Shown piece by piece: positions 1 through 7,101 of a stretch of 12,605 bases of DNA. Origin of the DNA: Amoebophrya sp. AT5.2 (lineage: Eukaryota > Sar > Dinophyceae > Syndiniales > Amoebophryaceae); contig RXOD01005761.1 of assembly GCA_005223375.1 (NCBI GenBank), forward strand, positions 1-12,605. The letters run 5' to 3'. The position numbers and the translations under genes are program-made. The notes beneath the pieces were generated by a model that did not search any database, was not told the origin of the DNA, and saw only the letters and a list, made by a program, of their open reading frames with translations. Within the stretch, counting starts at the first letter, position 1; the number at the start of each line of letters is the position of its first letter.

Positions 1-684
1 GAGCCCCTGCCGGTAGGCCTCCCCGAACTGCAGCTGCTGCCGCTCCCTGTGGTCCAGTTGGGAAAGGTCGAACCTCACATTGGCCGACGCCGTCGCCGCG
101 AGCGCGGCTGTCGGGTGGTTGCCGGTCGTGGATGCAGAGGCACTATGTCCTGTATGCTGCGTACTTGCTTCCGCCAAGCCCTGGATCAGCTTGCAGACTT
201 CCTCCACGTCGCCGTACTGAAGCCGGACGTGCAGCTGCGGCACGCGATCTCGGACGATCTCGTACGGCGTGCACACGCGCGTCTGGCCGCCGTGTTGGTG
301 CGTCCGGATTTTGGACAGTTGCGCTATGTCCTGGACGAGGAGCGATTTTCCGCGCTGCGCCCTCGCGTCGTCGACTATGGAGAAGGCCGCGCTGGTGCTG
401 TCGATGTTGGTGCCGGAAGAAGCTCCTGCTGAGGAGGCTCCTTGCTTCTTGGAAGTGGAAGTGCTGGTCCCTACGTTTCTGTACGCGATGCGGATCTGGT
501 CGGCGCTGCAGTCGTCCGGATCGAGGATGATGGATAGCGAGGCGACGCGCAGTCGTCCGCACACGTTAGTGTACCCGGGAAGCACGGAAGGAGGCGCGGA
601 AAACGTGACGCTGTAATCAGCCACGTACTCCTCGTTCTCCGCCAGCACGAGCGGATTAAAGCTGCGAGAAATACCCAGCAACAT
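1..684 (-). CDS. FAN/NSMAF-like BEACH protein, N-terminal part (cut by window edge)
   Basis: The minus-strand frame is open without a stop from position 774 to the window edge. From the ATG at 682-684 it gives 228 residues. Residues 1-70 follow the start of animal FAN (factor associated with neutral sphingomyelinase activation), as I recall that protein. EENEY-type residues (NEEYVADYS) match FAN's EEYYFEQ. GRLRVASLSIILDPDD matches FAN's GSLKICSKSVIFEPDS. After a Ser/Gly/Ala-rich insert (about 72-100), TPYEIVRDRVPQLHVRL matches FAN's APYKIERGKMEYVFELD, and VRFDLSQLDHRE matches the segment before the GRAM/PH domain. FAN-type proteins carry a lipid-binding GRAM/PH region, a BEACH domain and WD40 repeats, and act at membranes in signalling and trafficking. 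Those domains would lie outside the window. The true start is uncertain: a 5' exon at 931-1000 (donor GTACGC, acceptor at 702-703, both phase 1) could add 29 residues. The family call rests on remembered similarity. Confidence 0.6.
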   Translation of the reverse strand, partial: MLLGISRSFNPLVLAENEEYVADYSVTFSAPPSVLPGYTNVCGRLRVASLSIILDPDDCSADQIRIAYRNVGTSTSTSKKQGASSAGASSGTNIDSTSAAFSIVDDARAQRGKSLLVQDIAQLSKIRTHQHGGQTRVCTPYEIVRDRVPQLHVRLQYGDVEEVCKLIQGLAEASTQHTGHSASASTTGNHPTAALAATASANVRFDLSQLDHRERQQLQFGEAYRQGL

Positions 685-1158
685 GATGATGTGCCGACAG
701 TCTAAGTGTGGTCTACTGGGTATTTGTACAGCCCAAGTGGTGCGAGAACCGAAAGGAACTTCGCGATCCGTCTCCTAGTCGTATGAACATAAGCTGGACG
801 TCGCCGCTAGTCTATCTTCCCGCCTGTTGATTCCATTGATGCTGATCAGATGAACATGCCACGTAGAAACACGCACGAGTCTTGAATTCATGTTCAGCGA
901 AATAGATGTCCTGCCGTATGCGACGCGTACGAACACAGACAACGTCCTCAGGGCAAGTGCTGTGATCGAAGCCGCTCAGCTCCTGGTGGGATTTCGTCAT
1001 TTCGCGTTCGTGGTTTCACAACATCGCTTAGGATGAAAAACAACGTACTTACTTATTGTCGTGAATGTCGTTTGAAAAAATGAGAGGCGCGACGTCGTGG
1101 TCCACGTGGCAGAACTACAATGGCCAACATGTCACCAACCGTTGAAGGCAACATCGGC
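685..1158. other. Intergenic stretch between RPN12 and the FAN-like gene
   Basis: This 474-base stretch should hold the RPN12 3' UTR and the promoter/5' UTR of the FAN-like gene, since both are read on the minus strand. The only coding-like item is a minus-strand ORF at 812-1000. Its first 70 bases (931-1000) could be a 5' exon of the FAN-like gene, because the donor and acceptor phases agree. Its protein shows no family resemblance. I see no RNA gene, clear TATA box or repeat here. Confidence 0.4.
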
Positions 1159-2631
1159 TTACACGATGCGTTCGATTTCAGTGGCGTAGTCAATGACGTT
1201 TCCCAAGGTTTCGAGCACCGCAATGCGCTCGTGCGACATAAGCTTCAAACGCAGCTTGTTGCCGACTACCTCCCACTCCTGGCCGCGATCCTCGTCGGTA
1301 TCCACCATGCTCTTCTGTTGTAGTTCAAAGGAAAATGCTGTAGTGGTTCTGCTTCTGTTGTAGTTGTCAAAAAGAATCTGCTACGAAACCAAAAATGGAA
1401 CAAGTGGGCAGCAGCATGGGTTATGTTTGTAGTACCTCATCCTGTATCTGCTTCAGGTAGGCGGACACCTCAGTCACGCTCTTCATGTAGAGCATCTTTG
1501 CGACCCGATCGAGCGATACCTGGAGTTGTAGAGTTGTTGTATATTCGGATGGACGCGCTCGTAATTCTGCGATGCGATCCGTTCCAAGCTATCATCATGA
1601 GGAAGACGTAGAAGTATTCGTGCGTAGTAAATGAACTTTTACACCGAAAGAGCTGCGTACCTCGCTGGTGCTCTTGGCGAGGGACTCGAGTATTCTTCTG
1701 CGCATGGTATCCTGAAGCTGTTCGAGGAATACTGGGTAGTGCTCCTGCGTGGAAAACTCGGCGCAGCTCTGGTTGATCTTCGCGAAGTTTCCCTCCATCA
1801 GGTAGCGCTGTTTTTCGGTTTGCATCGGATGAACTGAACTCACTGCTGAACCAACGTAAGAAAGTAGCTAAAAAAGTAAGACTGATTCGTTCCGGATCCG
1901 ATTCTGAAACAAGCGAGCAAGCAAGCAAGCACCTCGAGGAGGACGGGCCTTTGTATGAACTGCGAGTCGTGTTGCGGCACGAGTTCGAGTTCTGTGTGGA
2001 ATTCCGATATCCTATCGGAGCAGACGAGGTAGAGGAGATACAGTCCGAGAATTTTGTACTCGTTTGCGCTCTTCGTCGGAATCTTGAAGTCGCGGTAGTA
2101 CACCTTGAGCTGTTTAACCTGAAAATTGATGCGGGGGATGACGGGTTTGTTCTTTGGACGATTGTATGCAAGGCGGATCGATTAGGGCATTGTGGCTAGA
2201 GTGAGTGGTTTTCCGTCGTGTCGTCCAACAGCACCCAGCGTGCAAAATCAAAAACAAAAAAAGGCTTGCTTACATTTCTTTCGAATGCCGCCGGGTCGTT
2301 TCGTTTTATGCTCAGGAATGCGCCCTTCTCGTACACCTCCCGGCAAAGCTCCAGCACCTGAGCAGAAAAGGAAAATGCAACATCGACCAGATCGAAAGGG
2401 AAAGCATAAGCAAGGCAAAAAAGGCGTCAATGTGATAAGTAGTAACGATAAACTTACGAAGTGTGAGAAAACTACCTTCTCATCCTGATTTTGCAGCAGC
2501 AGCTGGTTCCCGAGCTTCGCGAGCTCTAGCTTCAGTTTGTTCAGGAGTGCGTCTGTGGCTTGGTGGTCAGTTTTCTTGTACGCGTTGTCAAACTCCTTGT
2601 AGAGCGTTGACACGTTCCCTGGAACCGGCAT
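1159..2631 (-). CDS. RPN12: 26S proteasome regulatory subunit RPN12 (PSMD8), six exons
   Basis: RPN12 is a PCI-domain subunit of the 19S lid of the 26S proteasome, needed for late steps of lid assembly. Exons in transcript order are 2631-2476, 2357-2274, 2118-1933, 1807-1661, 1519-1436 and 1314-1159. All five introns (118, 155, 125, 141 and 121 bases) are GT-AG and phase 0. The joined protein is 270 residues, close to the usual 257-275. Recognisable blocks are the start MPVPGNVSTLYKEFDNAYKK, GAFLSIKRNDPAAFER (human GAQWSILRKDIPSFER), RISEFHTELELVP (human RVAEFHTELERLP), RYLMEGNFAK (human QYLMEGSYNK), and the C-terminus YATEIERIV, matching human YARQLEMIV. The conserved LE-YLMEG junction fixes the acceptor of intron 3. 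The last acceptor could lie three bases further on, which would remove one residue. No key block is missing, so the gene looks intact. Confidence 0.94.
1312..1365 (-). repeat. 14-base direct repeat duplicating the 3' splice junction of RPN12 intron 5
   Basis: The 14-mer CTTCTGTTGTAGTT (plus strand) occurs at 1312-1325 and again at 1352-1365. Read on the minus strand each copy is AACTACAACAG followed by AAG, which is the intron 5 acceptor and the first exon 6 codon. The copies are 40 bases apart, so splicing at the upstream copy would shift the frame and reach a stop within ten codons. A related ACTACAA also sits immediately after the donor GT (minus strand, just below 1435). Confidence 0.85.
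1917..1930. repeat. GCAA tetranucleotide tract at the 5' end of RPN12 intron 3
   Basis: There are three and a half perfect GCAA units on the plus strand. On the minus strand the tract begins immediately inside the donor (GTGCTTGCTTGC). It is short enough to be simple slippage. Confidence 0.8.
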
Positions 2632-3558
2632 CTTCGCTTTCTGTCGACGACACGCGGGTCAGCACAAAGACTAGCAGCTCTGGTGTTGTTGTTTTTTCGC
2701 TGCCCTCCGTATCCGAAGTGGCAACTTCGGATCCAGAAGCTACCGCCTGCTGGGTCTGCGAAGTTCTTGTCGCCCGACTGCTCTTCCGGCTGCTTCGCTA
2801 GCGTTTCCGTGTTCGTGGCGGAACGGCCGTCGAGTCGCGTGTTCAATGATGGTTCGTAACCTCGGCTCGGTCCCCCTTTCCTCTTTGTCTTTTGTGCGAT
2901 CCTCGCGCCTCGTCCTCGCAGCGAACGCTCCTTGTGACCCGGTGCTGCCTGGCGATGCGTCGTCGAGTTTCGAAAGTCCTACGTATCCTGCTTCGTCGGC
3001 AAAGTGCAGCTGCAGCGTCACGACGAGTTTACCACATTCATTTCCTTTACCTTTTGCTTTTCCTCGTTGCAGGTATTTACTACTTTACGTAGAAGTGTCG
3101 TAGTCGTTCGAAGTTCCTCCACAGAACCACACAAGTAGAGCTGCTGCGAAAGAACACGTCTCCTGGTCCTGCTGAAATAGGGGAACTACTACTTTGAAGC
3201 CTCTGTTCAGGTCACTAGTCGATGCTGCAATCGTTAGGGACGGTCGCATGCATGGATGTCGAGGCTTGCATAGAGTTAGAGTGTTCTTGAGTCACGAGGA
3301 GTAATTAAGTACATTTTGGCACGCTGAGAAGCGGCGTTTCTTTTAGGCAAAATCGGATGACGGGGCTTCTGAAAGAGGAAAAGATCTTCTGAACGAACAA
3401 AATAGCCCTCGGATGAGCCTCCAGCAAGATTGCTTCTGAAACATTTTTTGCATTTTTTTCCGCGAGGGCGAGGCATTGTACAACTACGTCGAGGTTGACA
3501 ACAGCTTTCAAGAACCACAACCATCGATTGATTTACCGTACCATCTTCGCATAAAGTG
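2632..3558. other. Gene-less interval between RPN12 and the SNF2 gene
   Basis: This 927-base stretch should contain the SNF2 3' UTR (upper end) and the RPN12 promoter and 5' UTR (lower end). Several open frames occur on both strands (for example plus 2846-3103 and minus 2740-3021), but none resembles a known family and they overlap one another. A minus-strand frame at about 2590-2800 reads as an acidic Ser/Thr-rich peptide, yet lacks an ATG and is out of frame with RPN12. On the plus strand, 3037-3072 is a pyrimidine-rich run ending in GCAG, a good 3' splice site, so an unrecognised plus-strand gene or a 5' UTR exon cannot be excluded. Confidence 0.4.
2711..2732. repeat. Perfect 9-bp hairpin upstream of RPN12
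   Basis: ATCCGAAGT, a four-base loop GGCA, then ACTTCGGAT form a perfect inverted repeat centred about 90 bases upstream of the RPN12 start codon. It could fold in the 5' UTR or be a palindromic protein-binding site. Its function is unknown. Confidence 0.75.
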
Positions 3559-6500
3559 TCAACCAGCGTCTTGTGTGAGTCCGGCTCCCAAAAAATGGTG
3601 CTCTAAGGCAGCAACAAATGCTGGCTCGAGGTAGTCGCGCGGGTTCCAAGTCGTGATTGCCGCAGCGTTGATGTTTGGATCGACCGTGTCACTGTTTTCT
3701 TCCGTGTCACTCATCATGATAACATTCTCGTCGTATGCGTCCCACCAACCATCACCTCTCTCCCGCTCAACACCTCCCGCCCCTTCCCTACGTGCAAGAG
3801 CTGCACGCTCGTCGCCGTCCATTGGCGTAAACAGCTTGTTCCTCTGGTGGACCGGAATGGCATTCACGTAATCCTCGTCTTCGGCATCAATCACCCCTTC
3901 TTTTTCGAAGTTCTTCATCTCCTGTAACTCCAAGATGCGCTCTTCGATCGTTCCTTTCGCCACCAGGCGGTAGATGTTGACAGTCTTGTACGTCGAGCCG
4001 ATGCGATGGATTCGGTCGATCGCTTGTGTTTCTATCGGCCGGTTCCACCACGGGTCGCAGAGGATGACTGTGCGGCCCTTTGGGAGTGTTAACCCCACGC
4101 CACCTGCTGTCAGAGAGCACAGGAGCACTTGAACTTGCCCATCTTGAAAGTCTTGCACAATTTTCTCGCGTTGCGCAGTTGGGGTGTCGCCGTCATACAC
4201 TTCGATGCGAAAAGGCGACAGCCGCTTTTTCTCCGCTTCTTCTGCCAGGTACGGTTCCAACCGCTTGAAGAAGCTCGTGAAGAACGAAAAGACAATTACT
4301 GGTTCGCGTCGTTTTACGCTTTTGGTTCGGTCGAAGACAATCTCCGCAACTGTCTTCATCTTAGAAGAGGCTCGCGGATGGTTCTCGTCCAAAAAGAGGT
4401 GATGAGCGCTCTCCGGAAGACACTCGCGAGGAAGCAAACCCGGATTCAGCACCATCTGTCGCGCTCGCGTGAGCAACTGGACGAGGTAATTAATTCCAGC
4501 AGCTTCCGGACTGCCAACCAAGAAATCGTAACACCGTTGTTCTTCCACATCAAGCGGCACTAGCTCCTTGTACTCGATTTTTTCCGGGAGAGGAAGCTCG
4601 TGTGCGGGGAGAATCTTTTTCAGGTACGCTTTGGATCGGCGCAGCATAATCGGTTGGACGATGCGATGCATTCTGAGCATACCGGTCTTATGTTTCTGCT
4701 CAATCTTGTCGGTCTTCGTGAAGTCGATCCACTGTCGAAAGAAGCCATCTTTATCGAAGGGGGCGAAGTGGAGGAACTTGAACATTGACCGAAGGTCGGA
4801 CGTGCGATTCACGACGGGCGTGCCCGACACGATCCACCTTGTTCGCGCTTTTAGTGGCTCGGTCAACGCCTTCGCCGTTTTCGTTTCATCGTTGCGAATT
4901 TGTTGCCCTTCATCAATCAGCACCCGCTGCCAACCCCCGTTGAGGTCTTCCCCGCTCAATTCGGCTGCGTTCATCCGGAAAGTTGTGTACGTCGTCAGCG
5001 TGATCGAAAAGTCCGGCGTAAGCTTTGGTGACGTTTTGCGCTGTCCGTGGTACACAAATAACTGGCCATCGGTCACCACACCAAGGTCCTTCAAGTGCTT
5101 CTGCCAAACCGGGAGCACGCCCTTGGGCGCTACTATCAGTGTGCGACGCGAAAGCCCGCTGTTGTCATCGAGCGGCATTCCGATTTTCGCCGCTAGCTCG
5201 CGCTGCCAGGCTAGAGCTCCACCAGAATCTGGTCCGGTAAGAGAAACTTCGCTATGCCGCAGAAGAGCTGCACACGTTACAGTTTTGCCAGTCCCCATAT
5301 CGTCTGCGAGTATGCCACCACTCAGATGCTTCCAATTTTCCCGCTCCACCATCCAGCAGACTGCCTTTTTCTGGTACTCGTAAAGCGTAAAGCCCTCCAA
5401 CGGGACATCCAATGTTTTCATGGCGAAGTAGCTACGTTGTCGCAACGGCATGATTTCGCGTAGAAGCGCATCGGGATCGCTCACTGTTGTCGCTTCCGTG
5501 TTTTTCTTCCCCCGCGCCCCACCGCCGCGCTTCGGTGGCACAAACCCGAACCTTTTCTGGTCTGCCATAAGCTTTGGAAGACCGGTAATTGCGTATGGAA
5601 ATGTTGTGCCGAGCGCGTTGTCTGCCTGCAAATCCTTGATGCGCTGGTCGAGCTCATGCAGGTCAAGCAATGAAGGTGTGCATTCGTTCCGGATCCATTC
5701 TTCTTCGGCTTGGAGGGTGGTAAATTTCTTTTCCTTTCGCTTCTCCTCTTCGGGCCCCGGTAAAACGCACGGCGCGCCATAGACGTTCACGCAGAAGTGA
5801 CCATCGCCGAAGTCCGGCTCCAGTCGGACGTTCGGCATGTTTCGGACGTCAACGAAAATTTCCCGCACTCTGCTATTCGAAATTTCGCAGAGTTGCACCT
5901 GCACCTGGTCGTCTTCTCTGTTATTCCCGCCGCGAGCGCGACGGCTCCCACGGGCTATGCTCAGTGTTGTAGGACTCAGCGTCATGGCATTTTTCTCCAA
6001 GTTGAGCGGCAAGTCCCCACTGAACTTTGAAACGGGAACGCGAGCGTAGAAACGATCGACGCAATCGTAGCAGAATTGGCTGAAGTCAACAATGCTTCCG
6101 CCCGAACTACGTGCGGATGTTGTACTACCCCGATCAGCGTCCCGTTGATGCGAAACAACTTCTGCTCTGTAATTATCAGCCGAAGGCGCTCGTAAACCCG
6201 GACCTGAACTCCGACCCGCCGCACTATCTCGACCTGTGGCGTCATCCCGTTGTTCTCGTTCTCGACTTTCGGAGGAACTATTGCCCCCACCACGCGATAT
6301 CCAACCTTGCATTGCCTGTAGAATGACCTTCGCTACGACGGGCTGGTAGGCAACTTTGGCCGTCTTGTCATCGGGTTTTGTTTTGTTTTCGAGCTCAACA
6401 AATCGGAACTTGCCCAAAAACCCCTTCTTCTCGTCTGAAACTTCAAAATCGAAACCGCTCGTGTCGATTTCAGGAATCTTTTGCACAAAGCGACGGTGGC

Positions 6501-6600
6501 CTCGTGGCTTCTCGGGCACGGGTTCCATGTAGATGAGCGGTTCCTGATAGCCCGGCTCCTGTATTGACAAGCCAGGCGAGAAATTCTTTCGGCCTGCCAT
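3559..6600 (-). CDS. SNF2-family DNA-dependent ATPase, Rad5/16-like, without RING
   Basis: This single 1013-residue exon encodes a SNF2 ATPase, a DNA translocase that remodels chromatin or DNA-protein complexes in the nucleus. Visible motifs are: Q-like LYEYQKKAVCWM (406-417); motif I GGILADDMGTGKT (428-440); Ia TLIVAPKGVLPVWQ (487-500); II LIDEGQ (561-566); III SGTP (592-595); the IMLRRSKAYL block (651-660); IV EPVIVFSFFTSFFKRL (766-781); V CSLTAGGVGLTL (828-839); and VI QAIDRIHRIG (859-868) followed by Ser. The ILADDMG and DPWWN signatures point to the Rad5/16 group (HLTF, Rad16, TTF2). No C3HC4 RING lies between the two ATPase lobes and no HIRAN domain is evident at the N-terminus, so a ubiquitin-ligase role is not supported. 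TTF2-like proteins also lack a RING. Residues 100-165 and 920-970 are low-complexity and probably disordered. Motif II is DEGQ rather than DEAH. The start is the first ATG, 78 bases from a divergent gene. Lack of introns contrasts with RPN12 and the DHHC gene. Confidence 0.95.
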   Translation of the reverse strand: MAGRKNFSPGLSIQEPGYQEPLIYMEPVPEKPRGHRRFVQKIPEIDTSGFDFEVSDEKKGFLGKFRFVELENKTKPDDKTAKVAYQPVVAKVILQAMQGWISRGGGNSSSESREREQRDDATGRDSAAGRSSGPGLRAPSADNYRAEVVSHQRDADRGSTTSARSSGGSIVDFSQFCYDCVDRFYARVPVSKFSGDLPLNLEKNAMTLSPTTLSIARGSRRARGGNNREDDQVQVQLCEISNSRVREIFVDVRNMPNVRLEPDFGDGHFCVNVYGAPCVLPGPEEEKRKEKKFTTLQAEEEWIRNECTPSLLDLHELDQRIKDLQADNALGTTFPYAITGLPKLMADQKRFGFVPPKRGGGARGKKNTEATTVSDPDALLREIMPLRQRSYFAMKTLDVPLEGFTLYEYQKKAVCWMVERENWKHLSGGILADDMGTGKTVTCAALLRHSEVSLTGPDSGGALAWQRELAAKIGMPLDDNSGLSRRTLIVAPKGVLPVWQKHLKDLGVVTDGQLFVYHGQRKTSPKLTPDFSITLTTYTTFRMNAAELSGEDLNGGWQRVLIDEGQQIRNDETKTAKALTEPLKARTRWIVSGTPVVNRTSDLRSMFKFLHFAPFDKDGFFRQWIDFTKTDKIEQKHKTGMLRMHRIVQPIMLRRSKAYLKKILPAHELPLPEKIEYKELVPLDVEEQRCYDFLVGSPEAAGINYLVQLLTRARQMVLNPGLLPRECLPESAHHLFLDENHPRASSKMKTVAEIVFDRTKSVKRREPVIVFSFFTSFFKRLEPYLAEEAEKKRLSPFRIEVYDGDTPTAQREKIVQDFQDGQVQVLLCSLTAGGVGLTLPKGRTVILCDPWWNRPIETQAIDRIHRIGSTYKTVNIYRLVAKGTIEERILELQEMKNFEKEGVIDAEDEDYVNAIPVHQRNKLFTPMDGDERAALARREGAGGVERERGDGWWDAYDENVIMMSDTEENSDTVDPNINAAAITTWNPRDYLEPAFVAALEHHFLGAGLTQDAG

Positions 6601-6678
6601 CGTTGTGATTTTGTTTTCTATTTGCTGGTGGGGTTGGGGTTCGACTTCCGGGGGGGGGGAGGAGCGTTTTTCTCTGCC
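6601..6678. promoter_or_regulatory. Short divergent intergenic region
   Basis: Only 78 bases separate the SNF2 start codon (minus) from the proposed start of the small plus-strand gene. The interval would have to hold both promoters and both 5' UTRs. It contains a run of ten G residues (6650-6659) and a GGGGTTGGGGTT stretch on the plus strand. No TATA box is visible. The call depends on the plus-strand gene being real. Confidence 0.4.
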
Positions 6679-7025
6679 ATGTCGTTGATGTAAGTACGAC
6701 TTGTATGTAAAGGCCTTACGATACAGTTTCTTACATCTTCCCTTGAGCTTTCCGTTCTGAACGATTGATTCATAATCATCATCATCATCACGAGTCCGAT
6801 ATCGCTTGTCATGACTTACGTTTGTGCTACAGAAACGACGAGGTGTACGACACTAACGAGTACACCGATGCAATTGCCCAACTTTCGCCTTTTGATCTCA
6901 CTCGTGCAGTCGATTTGTGGCAGGAGTGTCGTGTGCTCGCCCTTCATTCTGACGCTGTTCTTTTCTATTTGCGGCAAAATTTACCTCCAGGTGATTCTGA
7001 TGCATGTCGAGAGCGCGCAAAATGA
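6679..7025 (+). CDS. Probable small spliced gene, function unknown
   Basis: The model has exon 1 at 6679-6689 (ATG TCG TTG AT), a 143-base intron with a strong GTAAGT donor and a CTACAG acceptor, then exon 2 from 6833. The split codon AT|A joins the frames exactly, giving MSLINDEVYDTNEYTDAIAQ and onward, 69 residues to the TGA at 7023-7025. Alternatively a further intron, from GTGCTC at about 6932 to CAG at about 6990, would give a shorter protein ending in NEMH at 7035. The middle segment (AQLSPFDLTRAVDLWQE) loosely recalls a winged-helix segment of ESCRT-II VPS36, and a shorter stretch recalls cytochrome bc1 subunit 7. Neither match is good enough to assign, and the protein is far too short for VPS36. 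Support comes from the donor, phase agreement and an intron length like its neighbours. The gene converges on the 312-residue gene, 76 bases apart. Confidence 0.4.
6775..6790 (+). repeat. ATC microsatellite
   Basis: Five perfect ATC units occur within the proposed intron of the small plus-strand gene. In one frame this gives a spurious polyhistidine run, which should not be taken as a coding signal. Confidence 0.85.
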
Positions 7026-7101
7026 AATGCATTAGGCTGTGGCTGTTTCATCAACTTCTGTTCTTCGCGTGTTGTAACTCAGGGTTCTTTCCTTCGCAGC
7101 T

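Noticed and set aside
3276..3524. Minus-strand ORF of 82 codons below the SNF2 stop
   Set aside because: It has no family resemblance, a second overlapping ORF occupies another frame, and the position fits the SNF2 3' UTR.
4568..5383. Plus-strand ORF of 271 codons
   Set aside because: It lies entirely antisense to the SNF2 ATPase core, whose motifs are unmistakable. The product is Ser/Arg-rich with no family resemblance.
6765..6812. Polyhistidine start of a plus-strand ORF
   Set aside because: The histidines come from an ATC microsatellite in the proposed intron. The better model starts at 6679 and splices into 6833.
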